64,000 nucleotides of DNA from Muriicola jejuensis (GTDB taxonomy: Bacteria > Bacteroidota > Bacteroidia > Flavobacteriales > Flavobacteriaceae): the NCBI RefSeq assembly GCF_010671595.1, contig NZ_JAABOP010000006.1:78079-142078 (forward strand), in the 5' to 3' direction. Every line of letters starts with the position of its first letter. Within the stretch, counting starts at the first letter, position 1. A program made the position numbers and the translations under genes. The notes beneath the pieces are model-generated. The model was not told where the DNA came from, made no database searches, and saw nothing but the letters and a program-made list of their open reading frames with translations. This document shows positions 9,296-17,696 of the stretch, piece after piece.

Positions 9296-9826
9296 TTACT
9301 GATGAAATCTGTTCAATGGTAATCTTTTCAGAATGTCGAACTTCATCCCCGTCTTTTCCATGACCCTAATCGATGCTCTGTTCTCAGTCAGCGCTATGGC
9401 GACAATGCGTTTCAATTTGAGTTCTTCAAAAGCATAGGCCAGAATAGCCCGTGTAGCTTCCGTCGCCAGGCCTCTTTTCCAGAACTCGGGCAGGAAACGG
9501 TATACAACAACAATTTCTTCAAATTCAAAGAGATATGCCAAACCGGAACAGCCCATGAAATGTTCTCCGTTCTTCAGGATCGTAGCCCACCTCCCGTACC
9601 CATAGGTTTTGTGGCCGTGCATTTTTTCCTGGATCTTCTTTCGGATTCCTTCCCCTGTGGTGATGACCCCTTCTCCTGTAAAACGCTGCACCTCCGGCTA
9701 GGAATGCAGATGCATCATAACCTCTGCATCATCAGGGCATAGTTCCTTTAAGACAAGGCGTTCGGTTGCGAGGATAGGTTTGGGATTTACATCTGCTGAA
9801 ATAGGAAATAAGGTGAAAGTTACCAT
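9296..9826 (-). pseudogene. GNAT acetyltransferase (RimJ/RimL type) interrupted by in-frame TAG
   Basis: From the ATG at 9826 the frame reads PILATERLVLKELCPDDAEV, the standard start of RimJ/RimL-like N-acetyltransferases, but codon 43 (9700-9698) is TAG in the sequence HS*PEVQRFTGEG, where an amino acid is expected before PEV. The frame then continues intact to 9296 with the acetyl-CoA binding region (RFLPEFWKRGLATEATRAIL) and a normal C-terminus (NRASIRVMEKTGM). A GTG at 9691 could start a shortened protein lacking the first strand and helix, which is unlikely to fold normally. Only one lesion is seen, so the inactivation is recent or is a sequence error. Confidence 0.8.
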
Positions 9827-9865
9827 TTTTAAAAGGAAACAATTTTTGCCCTGTAGGATGGAACT

Positions 9866-11743
9866 TTAAATTGAACTTAAAAAAGAGTTCAGGTCCACTT
9901 CCTTGCCCAGTCCTAATTTTTTCTTCAACCGATATTTCGACTTCAGGATGCTGTCTGGCAGGACGTTCATTGTAGCGGCAATCTCTTTGGTGGTGAGGTT
10001 CATGCGCAAAAAGGCAGCCAGGCGGATTTCTTTTTCCGAAATATCTGAATAAAGGGTTTTGAGTTTTTGATCGAAGTCGTTGTGAACCTCTGCAAAATAG
10101 GTCTTGAAGACTTCCCAGTCCTTATCGGAGGCATTTTCTTTTTTGAGCAGCATCACAATACGCCTGAACTCCATCTTGAACTTCTCCGGTGAATTTTTTA
10201 TGCTTTCCAGGTTTTCCTTTAACTCCTGTATGAAAGTATTCTTTTGTACGAGGTGCAGAGTCTGACTGGCCAGTTCTTTCTTTTTATGGGCGATTTCCTG
10301 TCTGTAGATTGCTTCCTGTTTTTCGCGGGCGATACGGTTCTTTTTGAGTCGCTGACGAAACCCAAACACGGATAGTCCGAACAGGGCAAGGGCAGACGCC
10401 ATCCCTCCGGCATAGAGCCCCTTGTTGAGCTGGTCGATTTTGGCCTTCGCGTTCAGGGTGTTGATTTCTTCGCGTTGAAGAGCGATCTCGGCCTCCTTTT
10501 TTTCGGTTTGAAAGATGATGCGAAGCTCTTCAATCTTCTTCATTTTTTCTGAGTCCAACAGAGAATCACTGAGTTGGGCATATGATTTGTGCATCTCCAG
10601 GGCGCGTCGGTAATTTCCTGAATCTTCGTTTGCCTGGCTGTTCAATTTCAAAGCTTCGGACAGTATGGATTTATTCTCCGTTTCTGAGGCATAGGCCTGA
10701 ACTTCCTGGGAAAGGGTCTGGGCCTTCTCCGGGTTCCCCATCTCTAAAAACGCCTCGGCTAATTTATTTTTAGCTATGGCTATCCTTCGGTAGGCCTTGA
10801 TAGTTTCCGATAGTGCGATGGATTGGTTGAGCTTTTCGATGGCTTGAGGCACTGCGTTCATCTGGAGGTAAGTAGACCCTAAGTTCGTCAGTGCGGCCGC
10901 TTCCAAACTCTGAACTTTTGCTTTTCTTGACTTTTCAATACTTTTCTCAAAAAAGGAAATAGCTTCATTTTCATTTTTGAGGGTCATATACATGACCCCT
11001 ATATCGTTCAGAGCCTGAGCCTGGTAATAGGTATCGTCGTAATCCTCATAAATACTCAGCGCTTTGGTATTGTAATCAATGGCCATTTGATGATTGCCCA
11101 GGTTGTGCTCCAAGGTGGCCAGGTGGTTGTAACAATCTGCAATCCTGATAGAATCCCTCAGCAACTCAAAGAGCTTCAGCCCCTTCAAGACATTGGCAAG
11201 GGCTATGGAGTAATACCCGCGATTTTGATTGATCGTTCCTTTAAAGTCGTAAGCGAGGGCAGTCCCCGTACTGTCTTTCTCCCGAATAGTGAATTCCAGG
11301 TCGAGGTCGTTGATACTGTCGGCGGCGGCCAGGTTTCCCTGGCTGAACTCTAGAATGGCCAAACCTCTTTGCGCCTGGGAGATATATATCTTTTCATTGA
11401 TACGTTTTGCGAGTTGAAGACTGGAGGTGTAATAGAACCTTGCCGAGTCTATTTGATCCATATTATTATGTACTATGCCCAACTGATAATTTGCGAGGGA
11501 TATACCCGATTTATAATCCAATTTGAGGGAGAGATCTAGTTCCTCATGTGCAAATTGTTTGGCTTTTTCCGGATCCCTGTACATATAGTAGTTGACAATA
11601 TGGTTGATCGTACGGACTTTCAAGGTATCCGGGTCCTGGGCGTTGTAAGCCGAAAGCAGACTATCGATGGGCAACATGTTTTGTGCATTTCCGGGTACTG
11701 AATACCCGAAACACAGAATGAAGAGGATCGTGATTATTCTCAT
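9866..11743 (-). CDS. Membrane-bound TPR transcriptional regulator with LuxR-like HTH
   Basis: 625 residues from the ATG at 11743, which starts a signal peptide (MRIITILFILCFGYSVPGNA); a longer frame exists but adds no plausible sequence. Residues about 25-430 are repeated TPR helices (for example ALNDIGVMYMTLKNENEAIS), predicted to be periplasmic. One membrane helix lies at about 442-462, then a cytoplasmic coiled coil rich in K/E/Q, and a C-terminal helix-turn-helix at about 568-612 (EKEIRLAAFLRMNLTTKEIA, then SILKSKYRLKKKLGL). This layout is that of one-component regulators that sense outside and bind DNA inside. It is divergent from the cytolysin-like gene at 12054, and the space between them has repeated TGTCCAT pairs, so it is a good candidate regulator of that gene. 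Confidence 0.85.
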   Translation of the reverse strand: MRIITILFILCFGYSVPGNAQNMLPIDSLLSAYNAQDPDTLKVRTINHIVNYYMYRDPEKAKQFAHEELDLSLKLDYKSGISLANYQLGIVHNNMDQIDSARFYYTSSLQLAKRINEKIYISQAQRGLAILEFSQGNLAAADSINDLDLEFTIREKDSTGTALAYDFKGTINQNRGYYSIALANVLKGLKLFELLRDSIRIADCYNHLATLEHNLGNHQMAIDYNTKALSIYEDYDDTYYQAQALNDIGVMYMTLKNENEAISFFEKSIEKSRKAKVQSLEAAALTNLGSTYLQMNAVPQAIEKLNQSIALSETIKAYRRIAIAKNKLAEAFLEMGNPEKAQTLSQEVQAYASETENKSILSEALKLNSQANEDSGNYRRALEMHKSYAQLSDSLLDSEKMKKIEELRIIFQTEKKEAEIALQREEINTLNAKAKIDQLNKGLYAGGMASALALFGLSVFGFRQRLKKNRIAREKQEAIYRQEIAHKKKELASQTLHLVQKNTFIQELKENLESIKNSPEKFKMEFRRIVMLLKKENASDKDWEVFKTYFAEVHNDFDQKLKTLYSDISEKEIRLAAFLRMNLTTKEIAATMNVLPDSILKSKYRLKKKLGLGKEVDLNSFLSSI

Positions 11744-11821
11744 TGGAAGTGAATTGATTAGCAACAAGATACCTATAAAATCCAATTGCAAAAACCGTCT
11801 ACCGTGAACCGGAAATCCTTG

Positions 11822-11839
11822 TGTCCATGTAATGTCCAT
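11822..11839. promoter_or_regulatory. TGTCCAT-N4-TGTCCAT direct repeat, regulator-proximal copy
   Basis: Two TGTCCAT heptamers start 11 bases apart, about one helical turn, 79-96 bases upstream of the TPR-HTH regulator start at 11743. The same arrangement occurs at 11967-11984, and a single heptamer with the following G lies at 11932-11938. The spacing and duplication suggest an operator for a dimer bound to one face of the helix. The bound protein is inferred, not shown. Confidence 0.55.
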
Positions 11840-11931
11840 GATCTCAGCTCGTGATTGAGTCAAGAAATATTTAATAAAACATTGATAATGAAATAGATAG
11901 TATCTTCTAAATTCCAGGTGCTAATCAGTGT

Positions 11932-11938
11932 TGTCCAT
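11932..11938. promoter_or_regulatory. Single TGTCCAT site between the two paired sites
   Basis: A lone TGTCCAT (followed by G, as in both heptamers of the regulator-proximal pair) in the middle of the divergent intergenic region. It has no second heptamer 11 bases away. It brings the number of exact heptamers to five within 163 bases. Confidence 0.4.
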
Positions 11939-11966
11939 GCCCGCTTTTAAAGATTTTGTCCTCCTC

Positions 11967-11984
11967 TGTCCATACTTTGTCCAT
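11967..11984. promoter_or_regulatory. TGTCCAT-N4-TGTCCAT direct repeat, cytolysin-proximal copy
   Basis: Second copy of the paired heptamer with the same 11-base periodicity, 70-87 bases upstream of the cytolysin-like gene at 12054. A possible -7 element TAGATTTG lies at 12017-12024, which would put the repeat about 33-50 bases upstream of that element, a usual position for an activator site. The nearest TTG to serve as -33 (11987) is too far (27 bases), which fits a promoter that depends on an activator. Confidence 0.55.
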
Positions 11985-12053
11985 ACTTGAAATTAGGTCT
12001 GCCCTCTATTCAAGCCTAGATTTGGTTCGTTGAATCTTTAAAACCAAATAGTT

Positions 12054-13637
12054 ATGAAAACAATTTCGATGAATCTGCAAAGAAGGCCTTATAGAATCAT
12101 GGTCCTTCTTTTATTAACAGTCAGCTTGTCCTGCAGTAAGGATGAGGTTGTGGATACGCCAGAAGAACCTCAATTTTCCGTGGATGAGGCAGCTGCCTTT
12201 AATCTGGCTGTTGCTAACCTGAAGGCTCTGAACCAGCCTGAGGAGTCACCCATTTCTCAAACGGAATCGTCAGCACCTGAAAGAGACTCCGATGATACTT
12301 CCCTCGAATGTGTGACCCGGACATATAAAGGAGCACCGGGATTTAATGAAATGTTTACCCTGGATCCTACCACAGATGTCATTTATCCCGGTGCACTGTT
12401 GAAAGGTGAATCCATTACTACGGGCGAGTACATCGGGATCAATGCCGATAGGGCTCCTATCACCGTTTCAACTTCGCTGAGCAATATTACAGGCAGCCCT
12501 TCCATTGAGATCAAGGATCCCAACAAATTATCAGAAGTCCGTGAGGGGATCAACGAGCTTTTGAACAGGGAGGTGAATGGCGCCACTCCAGCCCAGATCA
12601 GTCTGGATATTACGGAGGTCTATTCAGAGCAACATATGTCTGCGGCCATAGGCGCCAATTACAGGGGAGTGACCAAAAAGGTATCTGCGGATCTTAGTTT
12701 TGGTTCTTCCAATTACAAAAACACCTTCGTACTCAAATTCATACAGAAGTATTTTACACTGGATCTGAATTCTCCGGGAAGACAGCCGAGCGATCTGTTT
12801 ACGAATTTACCAGACATAGGCACATTAGGAGCAGCCAATCCCGTATATGTTTCTTCGGTGACCTACGGAAGGATGGTCCTTTACACAGTTGAGTCTAATT
12901 CGAGTATCACCGAGGTAAAGGCAGCTTTCGATGCGGCCGTAGGTTCCACTGACGGACAGATAGATACGGAGTACCAGCAGACCATCAACTCCTCCAATAT
13001 ACGCGCGATGATCATTGGCGGTTCAGGCAGTGGTGCGGTTCAGGCCATCAACGGACCGGAAGAAGTTTACAACTTTATTGCGGAAGGAGGAAATTATTCA
13101 AAGGATTCCCCCGGTGCACCCTTGGCCTATAAATTGCGATTTGTCAAAGAAGGCTTTCCTGTGGCCAAGGTAGTACTGGCTACTGAGTACCAGATTAGGG
13201 ACTGTGACCTCGCCTATCCGGAATATCAGGTTTCCATAGTAAGGATTACAGGGACCCAGCCTTCAGATACCGAACTTTGGGGGAGATTGAGAATGAAGTT
13301 AAAGGTGGGGAGCAGCTATATCGATATGAATAACAATAATCTCGATGATGGCCCTTCCTGGAGCCGGGCAGAAGATAATTATGTGGATGTCCAGAATCAG
13401 AAGACCCATAATATCAATGAAGGATATACATTTAAACCCTACCGACCCAATATGGCTGTAGATTTTATTGAATACTCGGGGGACCTCTGGGACAATAACT
13501 ATTTCACCAGCGCCCCGTTGGGGAATTATACGGCTACGGTAACCCTTGACGAACTGGATATGAACGTACCCAAGGCGGTGACCCTGAATTTTAGCGCTGG
13601 AATTACCGCCCATTTTACGATGACTCGTATAAAATAA
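12054..13637 (+). CDS. Cholesterol-dependent-cytolysin-like (thiol-activated cytolysin family) lipoprotein
   Basis: 527 residues. A lipoprotein signal ends at Cys27 followed by SKDE, a surface-export type context. Several blocks match the core of CDC pore-forming toxins: DVIYPGALLKGES near the start of the fold, FVLKFIQKYFTLDL (CDC: F.Q.YYTV..D), VYVSSVTYGRMVLYTVES (CDC: ISSVAYGR..), IRAMIIGGSGSGAVQ and GAPLAYKLRFVKEG. The C-terminal 120 residues do not resemble CDC domain 4, and the Trp-rich undecapeptide (ECTGLAWEWWR) is absent; a C2-like beta-sandwich seems to replace it. It is therefore a CDC-like protein and probably does not use cholesterol in the classical way. It is divergent from the TPR-HTH regulator. 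Pore formation is inferred. Confidence 0.85.
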   Translation: MKTISMNLQRRPYRIMVLLLLTVSLSCSKDEVVDTPEEPQFSVDEAAAFNLAVANLKALNQPEESPISQTESSAPERDSDDTSLECVTRTYKGAPGFNEMFTLDPTTDVIYPGALLKGESITTGEYIGINADRAPITVSTSLSNITGSPSIEIKDPNKLSEVREGINELLNREVNGATPAQISLDITEVYSEQHMSAAIGANYRGVTKKVSADLSFGSSNYKNTFVLKFIQKYFTLDLNSPGRQPSDLFTNLPDIGTLGAANPVYVSSVTYGRMVLYTVESNSSITEVKAAFDAAVGSTDGQIDTEYQQTINSSNIRAMIIGGSGSGAVQAINGPEEVYNFIAEGGNYSKDSPGAPLAYKLRFVKEGFPVAKVVLATEYQIRDCDLAYPEYQVSIVRITGTQPSDTELWGRLRMKLKVGSSYIDMNNNNLDDGPSWSRAEDNYVDVQNQKTHNINEGYTFKPYRPNMAVDFIEYSGDLWDNNYFTSAPLGNYTATVTLDELDMNVPKAVTLNFSAGITAHFTMTRIK

Positions 13638-13810
13638 TTCCTTTGTTCTCAACATGGTACGGGCTTCCCATTGGATCGATTTGATTCCGGGGAGCCTGTT
13701 GCTATTAAGGGGTTTTTATTTGCTCAAATGTAGATGGAAGTTTGACTTCTTAAATAGTTCCAAGTGGGAGGAAGCATGGAATTTGGTTCCGTCCCGATAA
13801 CCGCGATAGT

Positions 13811-13826
13811 CCCGATAGCTATCGGG
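13811..13826. repeat. Perfect 16-base palindrome CCCGATAGCTATCGGG
   Basis: Perfect inverted repeat. A close relative, CCCGATACTTATCGGG, is at 13986-14001, inside the first repeat module. Both are in the spacer between the cytolysin-like gene and the tRNA gene. Neither is followed by a T-run, so they are not simple terminators. Confidence 0.7.
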
Positions 13827-13985
13827 ATGTAGTTTGTGATTTCCCGAGAGGCCTGGATTCTTTCCTTCACTTCGTTACGGAAAGGGCCTGGGGGTAGCTT
13901 TACAAAGAAAGCCATCCGCCTTGCTGCGCATGACGCTGTTTTTTCCTTTTTCCGCAAACTCGGTTTTTGGAATTTGGAATTTGGT

Positions 13986-14001
13986 CCCGATACTTATCGG
14001 G
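13986..14001. repeat. Near-perfect palindrome CCCGATACTTATCGGG
   Basis: Seven-base arms with a CT centre; it differs from the element at 13811-13826 in one central base. It is inserted between the repeated GGAATTTGG and GGAATTTCTCTGG segments, where other modules have GTGCTT, so it looks like a small mobile palindrome inserted in a module. Confidence 0.6.
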
Positions 14002-14060
14002 ATGGAATTTCTCTGGGGCCTGGATTGATTTCCTCGTTTTACTCGGAAATCGGCCTGGGG

Positions 14061-14300
14061 GGTAACTTTACAAAGAAAGCCATCCGCCTTGCTTTGCAAG
14101 GCTTTGGTTTTTCCTTTTTCTGCAAACTCGGTTTTTGGAATTTGGAATTTGGTGCTTGGAATTTCTCTGGGCCCTGGATTGCTTCCTCACTTCGTTCGGA
14201 AGCGGCCTTGGAGTTGGCTTTACAAAGAAAGCCGGTCTCAGTGCTGGCGCACTGGCCGCTTTTTCATTTGTTCCAAAGCTCAAGCAGGCTTGGCTTTTCC
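14061..14300. repeat. Long direct repeat, copy 1
   Basis: 240 bases repeated at 14402-14641 with an offset of 341 bases. From 14070 to 14300 the two copies are identical by eye, and only position 14065/14406 differs. The unit contains two TACAAAGAAAGCC modules, each followed by a hairpin and T-rich sequence (GCCTTGCTTTGCAAGGC, and a GC-rich stem before GCTTTTTCATTTG), so each module looks like a tRNA tail plus terminator. Confidence 0.9.
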
Positions 14301-14401
14301 TTTTTCCGCAAACTCGGTTTTTGGAATTTGGAATTTGGTGCTTGGAATTTTCCCCGGGGCCTGGATTGATTTCTTCGTTTCACTTAGAAATCGGCCTAAG
14401 G

Positions 14402-14641
14402 GGTAGCTTTACAAAGAAAGCCATCCGCCTTGCTTTGCAAGGCTTTGGTTTTTCCTTTTTCTGCAAACTCGGTTTTTGGAATTTGGAATTTGGTGCTTGG
14501 AATTTCTCTGGGCCCTGGATTGCTTCCTCACTTCGTTCGGAAGCGGCCTTGGAGTTGGCTTTACAAAGAAAGCCGGTCTCAGTGCTGGCGCACTGGCCGC
14601 TTTTTCATTTGTTCCAAAGCTCAAGCAGGCTTGGCTTTTCC
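14402..14641. repeat. Long direct repeat, copy 2
   Basis: Second copy of the 240-base unit. Its right end (14641) abuts the terminator of the initiator tRNA gene. Between the copies (14301-14401) is a partial third module with GGTTTTTGGAATTTGG and GGGGCCTGGATTGATTTC, related to the degraded module at 13880-14060. The near identity of the long copies points to recent duplication or gene conversion. Confidence 0.9.
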
Positions 14642-14646
14642 ACAAA

Positions 14647-14676
14647 TAAAAAACCGATCGCTTTCAGCGACCGGCT
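14647..14676 (-). terminator. Terminator of the initiator tRNA gene
   Basis: On the minus strand, directly after the tRNA, CCGGTCGCTGAAAGCGATCGG forms a hairpin with a short GAAA loop and is followed by TTTTTTATTTG. The sequence between tRNA and stem, CAAAGAAAGCC, is the same as in the repeat modules at 13901-14575, which lie in the opposite orientation. Confidence 0.85.
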
Positions 14677-14683
14677 TTCTTTG

Positions 14684-14756
<73 letters not shown>

Positions 14757-14876
14757 ATGTGGACGGCAAATATACAACGGTTTTTTAGCAATATCAAGAT
14801 TTGGACAGGAATTATTTGGAGGCAGGGGGCTGGCTGAAAATCCAAAAATAACTACCTTCGGACGCGAAGCATATCT

Positions 14877-16241
14877 ATGGAGGCGATCAATGATTTTCTT
14901 TCCAGCCTGATCCCGTACACGGAATGGCCCATGTTTATCCTACTCATTGGCGGGGGCCTATTCCTGGTCTTCTATTCACGTTTTTTGCCCTACCGATTCT
15001 TTGGCCATGCGATCGCCATCACCGCAGGGAAATACGACGACAAGAACGCTAAAGGAGATGTGAGTTCTTTTCAGGCACTCTCGGCCGCGGTGGCGGCTAC
15101 CGTAGGTCTCGGGAATATCTCGGGGGTGGCCATCGCCATCCATGACGGGGGTCCCGGGGTGGTCTTCTGGATCTGGGTCACGGCCCTCCTGGGGATGTGT
15201 ATCAAATTCTATTCCTGCAGCCTGGCCATTATGTTCCGCGGCACTGATTCTGAGGGAAAACTCCAGGGTGGTCCCATGTTCTACATCACCCAGGGAATGG
15301 GCCCCAAAGCCAAACCCCTAGCCACCTTTTTTTGCATTTGCGGCCTGTTCGGTTTCCTGGGGGTCTTTACGGCCAACCAGTTCACCGAGACCTTTATGAG
15401 CGTGGTCGACCCTGTGGAAACCGTATATGCCTCCAGCGAATTCAACTGGAAGTTGGGGATCGGGATCCTCCTGGCAGTGATCACCTCCTTTGTGATCTTC
15501 GGCGGACTCAACAAGATCGCCAAAGTGGCCTCAGCCATCGTTCCTTTTATGGTCCTGGTCTACCTGGTTTCAGTCATTGTGGTAATGGCAATGAATACAG
15601 AACTCATCTGGCCGTCTCTGAAAATGATCCTTACCGAGGCCTGGAATTTTAAGACCGTGGTTACCGGTGGATTCTGGGGCCTGGTGATCATCGGGATACG
15701 CAGAGCCATGTTCTCCAATGAGGCCGGACTCGGGAGCGCCCCCATGTACCACGGCCAGTCCAAAAATGACGAACCCATCAAGGAAGGCCTGGTGGCCATG
15801 CTGGGCCCCTTTATAGATACCATCATGGTCTGTACCTTCACCGCCATAGTCATCATCCTCAGCGGGGCCTACCTCGAAGATGGAAGTGGCATTGTTATGA
15901 CGCTCACCGCTTTCAGGCGTACCCTTTTCGGGTATGGGGACGAACTGCTGATGCTGATCGTGACGGCCTTTGCACTTTCCACCCTCTTTACGTATTCCTA
16001 TTACGGGGTAAAGAGTTTGTCCTTCCTGACCAACGCTCGGATCGGGAAATGGTACAATGTGTATTTTGTAGTCATGATCGTGTTTGCGGCCGTTGCTTCC
16101 CTCGATCTGGTAAAGAACCTGATCGACCTGTCTTACGCCCTGATGGTGATCCCCAATATGATCGCAGTGTTGTACCTTGCGCCTAAAGTGAATGCTGCGG
16201 CAAAAAAATACTTTGCACAACTATCGCATGGAAAAACATAA
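14877..16241 (+). CDS. Sodium:alanine/glycine symporter (AGCS family)
   Basis: 454 residues, an integral membrane protein with about ten hydrophobic segments. Family blocks are clear: FQALSAAVAATVGLGNISGV near residue 65, GGPGVVFWIWVTALLG, and RRAMFSNEAGLGSAPMYHGQ in the middle. Members carry alanine or glycine inward with Na+ in the inner membrane. The gene ends 14 bases inside era (start 16228), so the two are probably co-transcribed and coupled. Confidence 0.93.
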   Translation: MEAINDFLSSLIPYTEWPMFILLIGGGLFLVFYSRFLPYRFFGHAIAITAGKYDDKNAKGDVSSFQALSAAVAATVGLGNISGVAIAIHDGGPGVVFWIWVTALLGMCIKFYSCSLAIMFRGTDSEGKLQGGPMFYITQGMGPKAKPLATFFCICGLFGFLGVFTANQFTETFMSVVDPVETVYASSEFNWKLGIGILLAVITSFVIFGGLNKIAKVASAIVPFMVLVYLVSVIVVMAMNTELIWPSLKMILTEAWNFKTVVTGGFWGLVIIGIRRAMFSNEAGLGSAPMYHGQSKNDEPIKEGLVAMLGPFIDTIMVCTFTAIVIILSGAYLEDGSGIVMTLTAFRRTLFGYGDELLMLIVTAFALSTLFTYSYYGVKSLSFLTNARIGKWYNVYFVVMIVFAAVASLDLVKNLIDLSYALMVIPNMIAVLYLAPKVNAAAKKYFAQLSHGKT

Positions 16242-17112
16242 AGCAGGTTTTGTCAATATCATAGGAAACCCCAACGTGGGGAAGTCCACCCTCATGAATG
16301 CCTTTGTGGGGGAGAAGCTCTCCATCATCACCTCCAAGGCGCAGACCACAAGGCACCGCATCCTGGGCATTGTGAACGGGGAGGATTTCCAGATGATCCT
16401 TTCGGATACCCCCGGCATTATCAAACCTGCCTATCAGCTGCAAAGCGCCATGATGGACTTTGTAAGATCGGCCTTCGAGGATGCGGACATCCTGATCTAC
16501 ATGGTAGAGATCGGGGAAAAGGCACTCAAGGACGAGGCCTTCTTTGAACGGATCAAAAACCTCGAAATCCCCGTCCTCCTGCTTCTCAACAAGATCGATA
16601 CCGCAGACCAGGCCCTGCTGGAAGAACAGGTACAGTACTGGCAGGAACTGCTGCCCGGGGCCGAATTGCATCCCATTTCCGCCCTGAGCAATTTCAATGT
16701 CCGGAACGTCTTTGAACGCATCGTGGAACTCCTGCCGGAAGCCCCGCCTTACTTCCCCAAGGACCAGCTGACGGACCGTCCGGAACGCTTTTTCGTCAAC
16801 GAGACCATACGCGAAAAGATCCTGAAACACTACAAAAAGGAGATCCCTTATTCGGTGGAGATCGAGACAGAAGAATTTCTGGAAGATGAGGACATCATCC
16901 GAATCCGGTCCGTGATCATGGTAGAACGGAACTCCCAGAAAGGCATCCTGATCGGCCATAAGGGCAGTGCTTTGAAAAGGGTGGGGGTAGAGGCCCGCAA
17001 GGACCTGGAGCAATTCTTTGACAAACAGGTACACATAGAGCTCTACGTGAAGGTTAATAAAGACTGGCGCAGTGACAGCAATCAGCTACGCCGATTCGGG
17101 TATCAGTCCTGA
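16228..17112 (+). CDS. era: GTPase Era
   Basis: 294 residues from the ATG at 16228, chosen because it starts MEKHKAGFVNIIGNPNVGKS at the correct distance from the G1 motif. G domain motifs are GNPNVGKS (G1), DTPG (G3) and NKID (G4); the C-terminal half has the KH RNA-binding domain with IGHKGSALKRVG. Era binds the 3' end of 16S rRNA and helps mature the 30S subunit. Length is normal. It overlaps the end of the AGCS symporter gene by 14 bases, and a second ribosome GTPase, der, lies about 600 bases downstream. Confidence 0.97.
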   Translation: MEKHKAGFVNIIGNPNVGKSTLMNAFVGEKLSIITSKAQTTRHRILGIVNGEDFQMILSDTPGIIKPAYQLQSAMMDFVRSAFEDADILIYMVEIGEKALKDEAFFERIKNLEIPVLLLLNKIDTADQALLEEQVQYWQELLPGAELHPISALSNFNVRNVFERIVELLPEAPPYFPKDQLTDRPERFFVNETIREKILKHYKKEIPYSVEIETEEFLEDEDIIRIRSVIMVERNSQKGILIGHKGSALKRVGVEARKDLEQFFDKQVHIELYVKVNKDWRSDSNQLRRFGYQS

Positions 17113-17117
17113 GGCAC

Positions 17118-17612
17118 TTACATCTCCTTGAGAACTCCCATCAGGAAGGTGTGCAGTTCTTCCATCTGGGGCTTTCCTTTTTTCTTCCCGGCCCTTCCCA
17201 TAATGTAGAAAAGCACCCAGAGTACGACCATGGCACCCATGGCCCCGAGCAACCAGCCGTAGGGTTTCTTTAATGCCGCGCTGCTGTAGGCCCATATCCC
17301 GAAGATGATAAATAAGGTGGCAACCCCGAAATGCAGGAACATAAAGAAGGTCCACAGGGTAGGGTTGGGCCCGAAAAGGCCGTGAATCCTGCTTCCGCCA
17401 TCCTCTTCTTCCAGGATCTCCAGATGGAGTTGAGGCGACCAGAAATGGGCCTCTGCAGGGTTCAATTTGATAAAGACATGGTCATCGATCCGCTTGATGT
17501 GATAGGGCACTCCTTCTTGCCTTTCAAAGGCTTCCAGGAGGGTCTCCTTAGGTTCCCTGCGCTCCAGGTTAAAGCGGGGACGCAAAACGATCTCATTGGG
17601 CAGAGGCTTCAT
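17118..17612 (-). CDS. Hypothetical two-helix membrane protein
   Basis: 164 residues. The N-terminal 80 residues are soluble with beta strands (VFIKLNPAEAHFWSPQLHLE), then two membrane helices at about 85-109 and 119-139, and a short basic/charged C-terminus. It sits between era and der on the opposite strand and ends 5 bases after the era stop, converging with it. No family name is recognised and no function is proposed. Confidence 0.7.
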   Translation of the reverse strand: MKPLPNEIVLRPRFNLERREPKETLLEAFERQEGVPYHIKRIDDHVFIKLNPAEAHFWSPQLHLEILEEEDGGSRIHGLFGPNPTLWTFFMFLHFGVATLFIIFGIWAYSSAALKKPYGWLLGAMGAMVVLWVLFYIMGRAGKKKGKPQMEELHTFLMGVLKEM

Positions 17613-17696
17613 ACCGGTATTTTACACAGGAGAAGATACGATTTTGTAATGAAAGTCGGCGTGCTGAAATACCAGCCTTACTTCTCCCTTCTCACC

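Noticed and set aside
148..9826. Reassignment of TAG to an amino acid, suggested by two in-frame TAG codons
   Set aside because: TAG is used as a normal stop at the ends of katG, the MscS gene and the metalloprotease gene, and no suppressor tRNA is seen in the window.
13880..14641. Possible CRISPR array
   Set aside because: The repeats are unequal in spacing (152-189 bases), long, and built from tRNA-tail modules; there are no unique spacers of fixed length and no cas genes.
15570..16220. Long antisense frames opposite the AGCS symporter and other conserved genes
   Set aside because: They are mirror frames of well-identified genes with strong codon bias and show no independent motifs.
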